Origin: Epiperipatus broadwayi
Taxonomy: Eukaryota; Onychophora; Udeonychophora; Euonychophora; Peripatidae
Direction: 5' to 3'
DNA length: 64,000 nucleotides
Assembly (NCBI GenBank): GCA_028023455.1
Contig: JAQFVV010012405.1
Coordinates: 1,571,677-1,635,676 of the forward strand
Both the position numbers and the translations under genes were made by a program. The notes under the pieces are model-generated. The model was not told the origin of the DNA. It was given only the letters and a program-made list of their open reading frames with translations, and did no database searches. This document shows, one piece after another, positions 48,725 through 60,154 of the stretch (within the stretch, counting starts at the first letter, position 1; the number at the start of each line of letters is the position of its first letter).

Positions 48725-49530
48725 TCTTGAAACTCTTAAACATTATTTGTAAAAACATCATCTGCAAAATCTAGATGGTTTAAATAATCTCTATGTATTT
48801 TTATTCCCGTAGTTTTCTGTCTTAATCTATAAAATACTTCTTGTAAAACTACTGTAAAAAGTTTTGAAGATATGGAATCACCGTGCCATACATTCTTATA
48901 AATGTTAATTTTTTCAGTATCATTATATAATCTAATCTTGCTGTTAAATATCGATAAATATTCAACACAATATGACAATATCCTGGGTTATATCATGATG
49001 GATCAAAATTCAAAGCATAATGGCAATTCATATTCAATGGATCATTCTATGATTTCTCATAATACAATGTGATCTACTGTGCTAAATTTACTCTTTTGGT
49101 TAATTTGAGTCCAAAGTTTGCTGTAGAGAGTTATTATAATCTTGGTAAAGATTTTGATCAGAAGGAATAAAAGATTGATCTATCTTTATCACCTCTCTTA
49201 AATATGAACATAACTATTACATTCATTCAATCATCTAGAATACTGTAATCATTTAGAACATTTGATATGTAGTTTTACCAATAATTTTTCTTTTTCTTCA
49301 GCTGTTTAAGATATTAATAATTTCAATATTTTCAGAATCTTTTCTCTTCATCGATTTAGTTAGATTATTATAATAATCAGAAAATAATAATGAATTCTTT
49401 ATAACAGCTATATAAATCTCAGTAATAATGTTACACATAAAGTCTTTTTCAAAAGGTGGTTTGGTGCCCTTTTAAGTTGTTATTAATCTATTTAACATGA
49501 AAGATAGCATAAAGATTTTTATTCTTTTCC
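48725..49530 (-). pseudogene. LINE-A4, RT fragment
   Basis: The minus-strand ORF 48978-48736 reads 'HGDSISSKLFTVVLQEVFYR', 'GIKIHRDYLNHLDFADDV', covering RT motifs 4-5 including the catalytic FADD. Upstream (49000-49530), broken frames carry the finger region. It ends before the C-terminal domain. Confidence 0.7.
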
Positions 49531-50475
49531 AATTTTGATAATAATAATCTAATCATTTATTGCTTGTAAGTTTCATAAAAAGTTTGAATACTGAAATGAC
49601 ATAATTGGAGTCATAATTCATGGACTTTGTGAAGCAGAATCTACCACTCTATGAATGGAGACACATTGGGCAAAAATAATCAAATAGATTACAGTTTAAA
49701 GTTCACAAGAAGTTTGAACATCAAAGTACAGAGCTACATCTTGAACTACTGAGTCTGTCATTTTATCTCTGCACTAAAATACTCTGGATTAAGAATATTG
49801 TATTATTAGTTTAACATTAAGTTCAAAAATCTCATTTAAAGTCTTATTCCTTGAAATACAATTGTAGCTGTTGAATAAAGACGGAAAAAGTATAGATATT
49901 ACCAAAATCTCTCAAATATGTATTTGGAAATTTCAAAATTCAATATATATTTTAATCAAAAGGTTAATTCATTACCAATTTTATAATTATAAATATACAA
50001 TAAATGTAAGATAATATTACGATCAATTATTTAGGTTAAGTGATGTTCAAGCACCGAAGTGGAAACACAAGCGCAATAGTTCTATTTAGTTAATCAAATT
50101 TTTTTTGTTTTTCACAACAAAGAATTAATCCAAACATTTGAATTAAACCGCACAAGACTTTATATGCGGTTATTTATTTAGTTATTAGCAGCAATTCTAA
50201 GTAAGTTGGACAATCCTAAGTAGAGTGCACATATAAGCGCATTCCCATCAAACAAGGATCCAGGACACGTTAAAAAGCTCTCGCATGAGCATTGAATAGA
50301 TAAATATATATAAATGAATAACTGATTTATTTGTATTAAAATAAATGATTATGTTTACTTTTTATTTCAGTAAACAAAAACATTTTCTTCTATTTTTATA
50401 TAAAGCACAAACAAATCAAAAGTTTATCTCTAATTATTTCAAGGTTAAAGCGTGGATAGTTTTTTCTCATCTTAC
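49531..50475. other. MGST1 intron 1, 5' portion; no gene recognised
   Basis: Nothing identified except a 7-bp perfect hairpin AACCGCA/TGCGGTT at about 50146-50171. The 5S-rRNA-like words near 50035-50070 are not colinear with 5S. Confidence 0.35.
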
Positions 50476-50610
50476 CTTTCGTGAAATACGATAATATAAA
50501 GTTATTATAGACATCACAAGCATTTTTATTAATACAATTGTTGCATAAAAAGCAAACGTAGAAAAAACATCGTTATCAAAACTTATTAAAACAGAATTTA
50601 CATTAACCAT
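50476..50610 (-). CDS. MGST1: Microsomal glutathione S-transferase 1, exon 1 (start)
   Basis: Forty-five codons from ATG (50610-50608) to AAG before the donor G|GTAAG (50476|50475). The translation begins 'MVNVNSVLISFDNDVFSTFA', continues 'FYATIVLIKMLVMS' and ends 'YRISRK'. It matches the N-terminus and first membrane helix of MGST1 (about residues 15-40), including the conserved 'F..YATI.L.KM..MS' pattern and the basic end before 'VF'. The three exons give 480 nt (159 codons plus stop), close to the usual 155 residues. The start is the only ATG before the conserved helix in this frame and lies 261 bp from the divergent NDUFA13 start. Confidence 0.95.
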
Positions 50611-50871
50611 AATGTGGTTGAAGTTTTAGAAATACAATTTAGAATTGTCTAAAGTAGTTATAACAAAATGTCAATAGAGGGCGTGAGAGAGAGAGAGAAA
50701 TGACCTTGTTCTTTGCGAACTTATTTAATAAAATAATTTTATAATAATTAAAAAATAAAATTAGCAAACCAAAACTTTATGTCATTTTCTATTATTCTGT
50801 ATTAATTAGTACTAAATTAATTTATAAAGAGTTTACGAATAGACGTTTATCAAACTTGCAATCGATCTAAA
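50611..50871. promoter_or_regulatory. Shared divergent promoter region of MGST1 and NDUFA13
   Basis: The 261 bp between the two start codons must hold both 5' UTRs and the promoter(s). It contains a GA run (50685-50698) next to TAGAGGGCG (50675-50683). No convincing TATA/Inr pair can be placed in this AT-rich DNA, and no antioxidant response element (TGANNNNGC) is certain. Confidence 0.55.
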
Positions 50872-50959
50872 ATGGCTACCTATAAACAAGATATGCCACC
50901 CTCGGGTGGATATGGGCCAATAGATTGGCTCAAACAAAGTCCAAGAAAAGTATTAGGAG
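50872..50959 (+). CDS. NDUFA13: NDUFA13 (GRIM-19), complex I accessory subunit, first coding exon
   Basis: ATG followed by 29 full codons and one base before the donor GGAG|GTAATG. The peptide contains 'KQDMPPSGGYGPIDW', the N-terminal signature of NDUFA13, followed by a basic stretch 'LKQSPRKVLG'. The phase-1 junction splits a Gly codon just before the expected 'YS' start of the membrane helix. NDUFA13 is a single-pass accessory subunit of mitochondrial complex I (family knowledge). I searched by eye for the helix exon ('GIG..I YGHW'-like) between 51 and 64 kb and did not find it, so later exons are probably beyond the window or too diverged to spot. The gene is therefore partial here. Confidence 0.9.
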
Positions 50960-52710
50960 GTAATGGAATATAAAAAAACAACAACTATATTTATAATTAA
51001 AGTTTATGTAAAGCTTTCTTATAACAGAAATTCTTTCAGTTTAGAAAATGCAAAATGAGTAAAGGCTATACTTTATATTTAAAATAATGATTAATTTAGT
51101 ATTGATTTGGTTTATGATAAATGTTATTTATTTTTGAATGTATTTATTATAAATTCAAGCATAAGGGAATAATAGAATATAGTAAAGTAATTTTATAATC
51201 AAAGTTGAGGTTTTGCCCGTAGCTTGTTCAGTTTAGAAAGTACAATAATAACGTAAATACCGTACATACGTATTTGATTACTGATAATAATAACGTAAAT
51301 ACCGTACATACGTATTTGATTACTGATTTAAAAGAAGTTTTATTTAATATTGAAATCTATTATTACGTTTAGTTATTTTATTAATGAGGAATAAAGATAT
51401 ATAGAAGTTCACTAAAAATAAATACACATCAATTACTGATCTTTATATGTTTAGTCTTAGACCTAGGATTTTTTTTACAATTTCCAGAATTCAGATTAAT
51501 GCCAAATTTTGAATTTAAAATAGATTATATAAGTACACTTAAACAATATAATCTTAATTGAAGTGTATAAATTATCATTTCTAAGTGAATAATTCTAGCT
51601 TGCAAGAATAGTAGTTAAAATGAGGGAGATGATTACTGCACAAGGTTTATATATCATACTTAAGAATGTATATTGCAATAACTCCCATTAATTAGTATTC
51701 TCTATATTATAAACAAAGCCTTTCTCTTTTTTTTTCCTTATTAGATGTCTAATAATTTGCAATCGTCAGAAATTGGCCTGATACTATATTTCACACTTTG
51801 AAAATCAAACAATAAGTTATTTTATTTTATGGTGCATTTCCACTTCCAAGAATTACTAATGAACTTGTGCCAAAACTATTCTAAATTGTTTATGATTATT
51901 ATAGTAAATAAATTATTAAATTTTGTTTTTTACATAATGTTAAATACAACATGATCATTAGTTTTACACATCATAACTAAATTACTGTGTAAAATGAAAT
52001 GTTGGAATGCAGTTTTGTTAGCTCTTGATATAAGAAAAAAATAAAGTTTACCATTTTATAATAAAGCATAAAAGAGAAATAGAAATTAATTGGTTATCCT
52101 GTTGTTATATCTATTCTAATTAATGAAATATATATATGAACTAGTCATCAGACAAGTACTAATTAATGTTACTAGGAAAAAAAACAATATATAATATTGA
52201 GATTTAATATGTGTACTTATTTGTATGCTCCAGCCAGACAGTAGTGATTTTTAAATAAACATTTGGATAAATAATGTAACATTTTTTAAATACAACATTC
52301 TACAAAATGCTCCAATTAAAATATCAAATTGTTATGTTTTAAAAACTAACTATGATGAACTATAAAAGGTTAACATCAGTAAGTAGAATCTGCATCAAGG
52401 ATATAAAAGGATCAGAGAAACAAACTTAATGAGAAGAAAGCAGTGTGGAAATGTGAATTCTTGTTCTCCATAGATATCAAAAGCAATTTAAGACATGTTA
52501 TAAACCATCCATATTATTTTTGTAAATCTTTGGACTAGTCATTTCTTAAAGATAGTAATAAATGTATGCTTGTATTTGATTTTGAAAAAAGTTCTTTTAC
52601 GTATTTGTTCTCTAAAATAAGTACACTTATTTAATTAAACAGTTCATATTAAAGTGCTCGTAATAGAATGTTGGCAATATTCTTCTCTTTCACGTTTTTT
52701 GCATATCTTC
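50960..52710. other. NDUFA13 intron 1 (start), no other gene
   Basis: AT-rich. It contains a 42-bp tandem duplication (51245-51328; unit includes CGTAAATACCGTACATACG), exact or nearly so. Confidence 0.5.
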
Positions 52711-52912
52711 ATATATATATATTGCTTATAACAGTTCTTTCATATACACTTCAATGCAACAAATTTTCTTAAAAACTTCTTTATTTTCCTTACAGTTTCG
52801 ACTGTCCAGCAGTCTTCATCAGAGCTCTGTAAGGAAAATAAAGAAGTTTTTAAGAAAATTTGTTTGCATTGAAGTGTATATGAAAGAACTGTTATAAGCA
52901 ATATATACATAT
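52711..52912. repeat. Foldback H, with a ribozyme core as its loop
   Basis: The arms (52711-52795 and 52827-52912) are near-perfect complements including CTTCTTTATTTTCCTTACAG. The loop (52796-52826) is exactly the F-type core in minus orientation. In RNA the long arms would be an extended stem I. Confidence 0.85.
52775..52847 (-). ncRNA. F-type hammerhead-like core in foldback H
   Basis: Minus strand: CTGATGA (52822-52816), an extra A, stem II GACTG-CTGGA-CAGTC (5 bp, perfect), GAAA, CTGTA, AGG. The outer helix CTTTATTTTCC/GGAAAATAAAG is perfect. Proximal stem I is short and competes with pairing of CTGTAAGG with CCTTACAG, so activity is uncertain. Confidence 0.45.
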
Positions 52913-53435
52913 GAATGTTGGCAATACTTATTTAAAACATAATTCTTTGTGGATAAATTTGGTTCAGTTAGATTTCCAACAGACCTGTTTGAGTTTTACT
53001 AGAGAAAAGCTATTAGTATTTTATTGAACTATAGTTGATTATATTTATTATAAAACAATATAGCAATGTATATTATTAACTTATATTTTAAACTATTTTA
53101 CTAAGAGCAATCTTTTCCAAAGAGATTAGAAAAAAATGCAACACTATCTTCATGGCATATTTTATGTGTGTCGTAAAAAATTAGTGTAAGTAAAAAGAGT
53201 ATATAATCTATAATAATGTAAAATTATATATAAATATGTGAAATTTAACTGTTTAATGTTTAAGATGTGATTGATAATCTTTATTTTATCAGTTATATTT
53301 TAATATCTAAATTATTTAGGATATATCATTTGAAATAATGCCACTTACAATTTATGATTTGCTGGAATATATATCAGATAAATTGTAAATTATTAAAATT
53401 GCAAGGTAAGTTGTGTGGATCATTTTTAGTCTCCC
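52913..53435. other. No gene recognised
   Basis: AT-rich sequence with no identified feature. Confidence 0.4.
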
Positions 53436-53439
53436 AAAA

Positions 53440-53830
53440 TTTTATATAATCCAATATTTGTTTCCATTCTCCTCCCACTATAAAGAATATGATTATCATT
53501 TTCAGACATTATCAGTCCACTGCAGAATGAAGGCCACTCCAAGTTTAAATCAGTTTCTCTTATCATTAGCCTCACTTCTCCACATTACATCAGCAAACTT
53601 TCTTATTTCATCTATCCCTTTCATATAAGCTTTTTTGTCTGGATCTTTCATAGTGTCTTGGATTAAGTCTTAAACTGCATGTCTGTTATCATCGCTTCTA
53701 GAAATATGTCTTTGTTTTAATTTTTTCAATAATATAAGTGACACTTGTTCATTTTTTCATTCAAATATTATGCTTTCAATCTTTTCTTATTACTCGTATG
53801 CTTATTCCAATATAAATATATATTTACTAT
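53440..53830 (-). pseudogene. LINE-A5, 3' end
   Basis: Minus strand: 'NEQVSLILLKKLKQRHISRS', 'DDNR', then 'GIDEIRKFADVMWRSEA' and 'FILQWTDNV', matching the C-terminal tail of LINE-A2 (13420-13670) residue for residue in several places. Frameshifted. Confidence 0.6.
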
Positions 53831-53839
53831 GCTGGTTTC

Positions 53840-55340
53840 TATAGCTTTACATTTAGCATGCTTAAGAATCTTAATCAGTCTTACCATTTCATTTTTAGAA
53901 TCTTAGGGTAGTGAATCTATTCTTATTTGTATATTACAAATCAGATAAAATAACAGATGCATTATCAACTAATTTAATTATATTAGTTTTATTATTATAT
54001 GGACATTTTTAAAAATTTGATAAATACACAGCAACACATTGAAGTCTTATGTTGCATATCAACATACCAATTCATCTCATCTTTTTTTTTTAATCTAAAA
54101 AGGCAATAACTACTGAAGATTTTTCTTGTATTCTTAGCTGAAAAAGTTTTTTTTTTTGATCATGAATAATTAGTAAACCAAAGTAGTTACAGTTTCCATT
54201 CAAAATATTAAATACACGGTCAAATGTATATCATATTTTGATACCTGCTTCTTGAATTCAATTATAAACTGTCCCAAAGACCACTATCATGAAAATGGAA
54301 AACACAAACATTAGTTTTTACTTTGAATGTGTCATATTTTTCACCAGCAATAATAACTCTCTTATTCCATCATATAGAAGGTGTACGATACATTTTGATA
54401 GACAATCAGCTAATTTTAAATATTGCCACAAACTTGTTTGATTAACTGAGTCAAAGGCCATAATCAAATCAATAACAGCAATGTATAAGTTACTTTCTTC
54501 CCATCTCTAATGCTTCTCTAAAATCATATTAAGTCTCAGTTCCATCTTCATCTGTGACCAGAAGTAATCTATTTAACATTGTTCTTGAAACTGTCTATGC
54601 TGTAGTGGATAACAGTGATATCCCACAATAATTATTGCAGTCTTTGCTATTTTTATAAATTTGAACAATAGAAAGGTCTTTAAGATGAGCATTACTCTCA
54701 AAACCGTATATAATTGATCTCGGATAATATAATACTATAAATTTCCCACCTCTAGACCAGTTTTTGATTTTTGACTTTATCAGCCATGCGTCTTCACTGA
54801 CAAAGGCAAAACTTGATCTGGAATTGAGGATTTTTTAGAACTATACCATTGGATGCTCATTGATTACTCAAGTTAATAGTGGATAACTGTAGAGTAAAAT
54901 GGAAATAACTGCTCTTGTAAGCATATGAAAAAGTATTGTGATGTTATTGTTGATATATCTTTAAAGTTAGATGACATAACTTCACGATCCATATGTTTCT
55001 AAAAAAATAAGATTTAAAATATTTTTTTCCTCCGGAATCTCATCAAGAACCTGTAACTTTTTGATTTTTAAAATAATAAAGAGCTATTTTAACTTCTCTG
55101 AACCACATATTTTTGTCCAAAGGTAGTCATGTAAAAGGAATACAAACATTCATTCAAAGTTGTCATCTCAATTCTTATATTCGACGGATGATCAAAATGC
55201 TTTCTCCCTATTTTGAAACATCATTTTCATAAAAAAAATATCAGGCATGGATTTAATAATTTATGATATTGTTTTTAGGTCTATATCTTAGTTTCAATGC
55301 TTCAAAAAATAATTTTAATGAACACAGTTTTAATCCACCA
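53840..55340 (-). pseudogene. LINE-B3, RT remnant, interrupted by an N-family repeat
   Basis: Minus strand pieces: 'ENDVSK' and the 'NGILLYNDND' equivalent near 55200; RT 'AVIDLIMAFDSVNQTSLWQY' with 'LADCLSKCIVHLLYDGIRE' at about 54500-54370; the 'FGLLIIHDQ' thumb region near 54170. An N-family repeat with a decayed ribozyme core lies at 54715-54960. Sequence from 55340 to about 56250 may be more of the same element but cannot be aligned by eye. Confidence 0.5.
54715..54960. repeat. N-family repeat, decayed hammerhead
   Basis: The minus strand near 54740-54795 reads CTGATAA, a GTC/TCA-like hairpin, AAAAACTGGTCTAGAGG. It is related to 33225-33275. The core is mutated at several required positions. 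Confidence 0.35.
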
Positions 55341-57225
55341 CGGAGCGTTATTTTCATTTGTTGAGCTTATACTGTTAAATCTATTTTGCTTATGAAGCTT
55401 CTTATTCATGTATTTTGCTGGTGGAAGATGCTATGCATTTATTTTAATCATATCGCTAATTATGGCAGTTCCAAGAAATAGATTTAATTATATCTACAAT
55501 ATTCTCCTTAAGAGAAGTTTATGCTTTGATAACATTCAAAATTCAAATGAGCTATTTTAGTACTTAATTTATCACTAATAATATTATAGATGTTTTCAAA
55601 TAATGAATATCAAATTTTGTATTAATGTAAATATTTTAAGTCTACTAGCATATGATATGTCCAATACTCGCACATATAAGAGATCATGTAGAATTGTTAT
55701 AATCCATTAAATACCATTGTTTTAAACATGGATGTTTTATTTTGTTTTAATCGATTCATTATAGTCAATTCATATGTTGTACAATTATTCAATAACAGTA
55801 ACATTTGAATTTGCAAAGTCAGGGTCATTATTTGTAATAATCCCAAAGAAAATTTCAACATATGTGTTAATGATTCCAGGAAGAGAAATCCTTTTAATGG
55901 TATTGATGTAATAATATTCAGAAAGGGGGAAAAAACGTTTTTTTTTCTATCTGAATCTGTTGTTGGGGCTAAACACCAATAGGATGGGAACAAATATTAT
56001 GCAAAACAAATTATAATAAATTATTTTAACTTTTCTTTAATTTATCAAGAAGTGGAAGATATTAGAATTAGATCTCGCAGCAAATCCAATGTCACACACT
56101 CTTTTCATTCAATGCTTTTTCCATCCAAATTAAAAAAAGTAAACTTGTACTATCTACCTATTCAATTAAACTTCAGTTTTGTTAAGAGCAGCTATATCAG
56201 TTAAATCTCGATCATTTCTTGGTTACAAACACTTTCCACTGAGTCTTAATGAATCACATCCATGTACCATTTTTTAGATTAATTTTTCTATCCCCTATTT
56301 TTATGATACGTAGAAGATTTTTTATGTATGGCTGCTCAAACATACATTCATTTCCTAAATCCATTTCCCAAGTGACTTATTGATAGAAATGCCATGTAGA
56401 AAGATCACAATAAGGATACCCAGTCTTCTAATTTTTTGCTGTAAAAAAGTAAATAAATAAATGAGAAAAGATATGGCTGGAATTAGAATTGATATAATAC
56501 AATTAAAGGATGGAAATATGCTTGCTTAAATATATAATCACATTGTCACTATTAGTTTCAGGGTGATGACTGATAGTCGGATGTTGTATTCAGGTTATTG
56601 ACAGGCTCTACAGCTGACAGATAGTTGAATAACCTTTAGGTATTAGGATTAACTGTGAATAACAAATACTTTTGCATGTCTTATAGAATGAAATGTTGAT
56701 TCACCAAAGGCTAAGTTCTACTTCTGATTCTATTTTCCTCTTTTCCGTACTATTTTTCATTTCTTTAAATATCAGTTTCTCATGCTATTGGTGATCTCCC
56801 TTTACGAAAAGTGACTGGATTGCATGTTTGCTGTCTGCATAGCATTTCTGACTTTAATTCTCTTTATTCTTTTTTTTTTTTAGCTCATGTTCTTGAGAAT
56901 TACGAAAACAATGATAAAGAAGGGCTTACTAAGCTGGAAGTTTTTAACTTATTTTTATTTGAAGCAGTACAGTCACTAATGATTCTGATTGGAACTGTAC
57001 TTGAGACAAGTTTCACTTTTGGCAAAGATTAAATTTTTAAGCAACTACTAATGGAAAGATTTAGAAAACACAGTTCAAAAAATGGCATCTCACAGTTTAG
57101 CTAGGGTTAGTTTGGCAGAAATCATGCTTCCCCCTCTTTTAAGAAATGGACAATATAATTCACATAAATTTAAATAAACTTATGGATAATATATAGATAT
57201 ACATCATATTATGCATACATTAATG
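55341..57225. other. No gene recognised
   Basis: It includes ORFs at 55993-55697 (minus) and 56811-57032 (plus). The latter follows an acceptor-like TTTTTTTTAG, but it ends in a stop and matches nothing I recognise. Possibly more LINE debris. Confidence 0.35.
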
Positions 57226-58676
57226 CTATGAATGTGAGGACATACTTTGCCCGAGAAAGTGCTACACCTTAATAAGTACGAATTTAGTATAATATCAAGC
57301 TTTTCTGAGTATAGTGTGTAAGCACAAATATTAATAAATAAGTAGTAGTAGAAGTAAGCTGGAACATTGTAGTACTAAAGGTAAGTATTATAATTCTAAT
57401 TTCTTTCTAAATAAATGTATATGGATTGGGTGAACTTTATTTGATGCAAACTAAGATTTGAAGGAAGGGCAATACTGGTGACTGAGGAGATTGAAGATCA
57501 TGATAGCTGGTCATGATGAAATTCATTTTTTCAGAGAAAGGAAGTTTAATGAAACAGGTAGATGGCCAACAAATTTTTTTGGAAGAGCAAATCAGTCAGT
57601 GAAGGGAGACTTTATGATGTTGAATTTGCTGTTAAGTCAGTATCTTTTATTTTTGGAATTACTATATATATATAAATATATCAATGAAAAGTTTAATGAT
57701 GTTAAAACTTAGCGCACACAATGGTATCAACATTCATTTGAATTCAGAGAAAGAAATCTATGTTTTGCTGGATAGCATTATTACAGAAATATCATTAAAA
57801 GATGCATTTTTTTCTTCTTGTAGACTTTAATACTTGTGTTGATTTAAATAGTATATTTTGGCCAAAAGTTGTCAGAAATAACTGATGCTAAACTCAGAAG
57901 GTCTCTGTTATTGAATTCCTGCATAATGCATAGGTTGACAATCACAAACTATTTGTTTAGATAGACAAATCCTTACAAAGAAATATAAATATATCAAAGT
58001 TCAGTGTATTTGTATTTAATAGATTATATTGTAAGTATGAGTCAAAATACCAAAGAAGTTCATATTACATGAGCACAAACAAGCACAAAGTGCTGAACAG
58101 CTCATAGATTAGTATATTTCAAGGTTAAATAATAGTTGCATTAAAAAACAAGATTTATTTCAGTTGCATTTACAAGAAAATTGATATACATTTTTTAGAA
58201 GTATTCTGCTGTTCACGGTAAATTGCCACAGCTATTAAGCACTGAAATTGTTAATTTGGACTTTCAAGATTGTATGTAACTGAGGCATGGAATTTTCTTT
58301 GGGAATCTATGGGCGGTTTGACATTTAGTCTGAAGCATCTGATTCATCTGTCTTTCTTAATCATGAGAAGGGAAACAACCACAACTATAACTCGAGTGCT
58401 GTTAGAGTTGTGTGTGAGGAGAGGAATGAAACCCAAAATGAGAGGTATGTTTCATTACATAAAATGAATACATAGTAAATCGAAAAAGTAATAATATTCA
58501 AATCAGCAAAAAATTATAATGTTCTCAGCAGACTGACCATGAATATGACATGAAAACATCAAAAGTATACGCGGTACAATAATATTAAAAATTTTATATT
58601 CAAACTGTATGAGTATTATTTTATATTAAATATAAATAAATCAATTATTTTATATAGTGCAATGTTTATAAACTGT

Positions 58677-59214
58677 AATATTTAAACAGCATTAAACTGT
58701 TGCACATGCGCTTTGCAGATTTTAACTATAAATGGCTGAATACTAACACTTCAAACACATGATAAAGTCTTTGGAAAAGATAGAGTGGCCATCTATCTTT
58801 TCGAACCCAAACGCTTTTGTATGGGCAAATCTTAAGTGTTTGAAAGTGAAAGCGTGAAGATATTAAATAATCACTTTAAATTGCTTTTATAAACATCACG
58901 CTATATAAAATAATTTATTTATTTACATACATTTAATTTCAAATAAGAATGACGTATTGTAAATTCTAATAAATTTCACTAGCGTCATTCATTCAAGCAT
59001 GTAAAAGTAATTTAAAGTGATTATTTAATATCTTCACGCTTTCACTTTCAAACACTTAAGATTTGCCCATACAAAAGCGTTTGGGTTCGAAAAGATAGAT
59101 GGCCACTCTATCTTTTCCAAAGACTTTATCATGTATTTGAAGTGTTAGTATTCAGTCATTTATAGTTAAAATCTGCAAAGCGCATGTGCAACAGTTTAAT
59201 GCTGTTTAAATATT
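58677..59214. repeat. Foldback I, 213-bp arms at about 98.6% identity
   Basis: The arms 58677-58889 and 59002-59214 are reverse complements with three mismatches in 213 bp, around a 112-bp spacer. The spacer also contains an inverted partial copy of the left flank (58629-58672). There is no ribozyme core and no ORF. It is the youngest-looking foldback apart from J. Confidence 0.85.
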
Positions 59215-59362
59215 AAATATAAGTAATTCTATTATTGAGTTTACTAAAAAGAAGAATTAAAATAGGCGAAACTCTCCATACACTAGTGCCACTCAGTGCC
59301 AACTAGAGTAATCAATGGATGCCAGAAGGCTTGTGCATAAAATCCCCATCTAGTGTCTACTC

Positions 59363-59421
59363 ATCCAATATCCCCAGACTAGTTTCTGGTTTGTGGCCTT
59401 CATCAGTGAGGAGCTTTGGAT
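59363..59421 (-). ncRNA. Hammerhead ribozyme-like motif (K family), core intact
   Basis: Minus strand, 5' to 3': distal stem I ATCCAA, internal loop AGC, proximal stem I TCCTCA, CTGATGA, A-GG...CC-A hairpin, GAAA, palindromic stem III ACTAGT, C17, then TGGGGA (pairs with TCCTCA, one G-U), loop TA, TTGGAT (pairs with ATCCAA). All invariant core bases are present. Weak points are the short stem II and the A-A apposition at its base. Predicted cleavage lies between + strand positions 59377 and 59376. Confidence 0.65.
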
Positions 59422-59770
59422 CTGAGAGCACTGCACCTAGATCTTAGGATCTAATGCAACCCTCCAGCAGCCACCTTTTATCTCCACTTAACTACAAAAC
59501 TATGAGAAAATTGAAAACACAATAATATTTTCAATCTAAGCTCAATAGCTTATATAGTCATATGGGTCTGAAACCATAGCCACCACTATCCTATTATGCA
59601 GGATTGGTGTTAAACCATTAAACATCACATGATCACTATTTTTTATGCTAGCACATAACTGTTATTAAAACAGGCAAAACTCTCCATACAGTAGTGCCAC
59701 TCAGTGCCAGCCGGAGTAATCAATGGATGCCAGAAGGCTTGTGCATAAAATCCTCAACTAGTGCCTACTC

Positions 59771-59820
59771 ATCCAATATCCCCAGACTAGTTTCTGGCAT
59801 GTGGCCTTCATCATTGAGGA
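59771..59820 (-). ncRNA. Hammerhead-like motif (K family), C3 mutated
   Basis: Same layout as 59363-59421 but with ATGATGA in place of CTGATGA and no distal stem-I strand, due to a rearrangement at 59821. Stem II GGC-CACAT-GCC is perfect. Predicted inactive. Confidence 0.5.
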
Positions 59821-60154
59821 GCATCCATTGATTACTCTGTTTGGCACTGAGAGTTTTGCCTGTTTTAATAACAATTATGTGCTAGCATAAGAAATAGTGA
59901 TCATGTGATGTTTAGTGGTTTAACGCCAATCCTGCTTAATAGGATAGGAGTGGCTATGGTTGTTAAAGAGCCAAAGACACCAAAATGTATGGGTACTGCA
60001 CTGGGTTCAGACCTATATGACTATATAAGCTATTGAGCTTAGATTGAAAATATTGTTTTCAATTTTATTTTCATAGTTTCATAGTTAAATGGAGATAAAA
60101 GGTGACTGTTGGAGGATTGCATTATATTCTAAGATCTAGGTGCAGTGCTCTCAG

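Noticed and set aside
50035-50070. Words resembling 5S rRNA (GGTTAAG, ACCGAAGT)
   Set aside because: Their order is not that of 5S rRNA and the internal control regions are missing.
56811-57032. Possible exon after an acceptor-like T-rich AG (starting 'AHVLENYENNDKEG')
   Set aside because: It does not match NDUFA13 or any family I know, ends in a stop without a conserved domain, and sits among LINE-B-related debris.
58270-58467. 65-codon ORF rich in Thr/Leu/Met
   Set aside because: It falls in the endonuclease-RT linker of the LINE-B2 copy and shows no independent signature.
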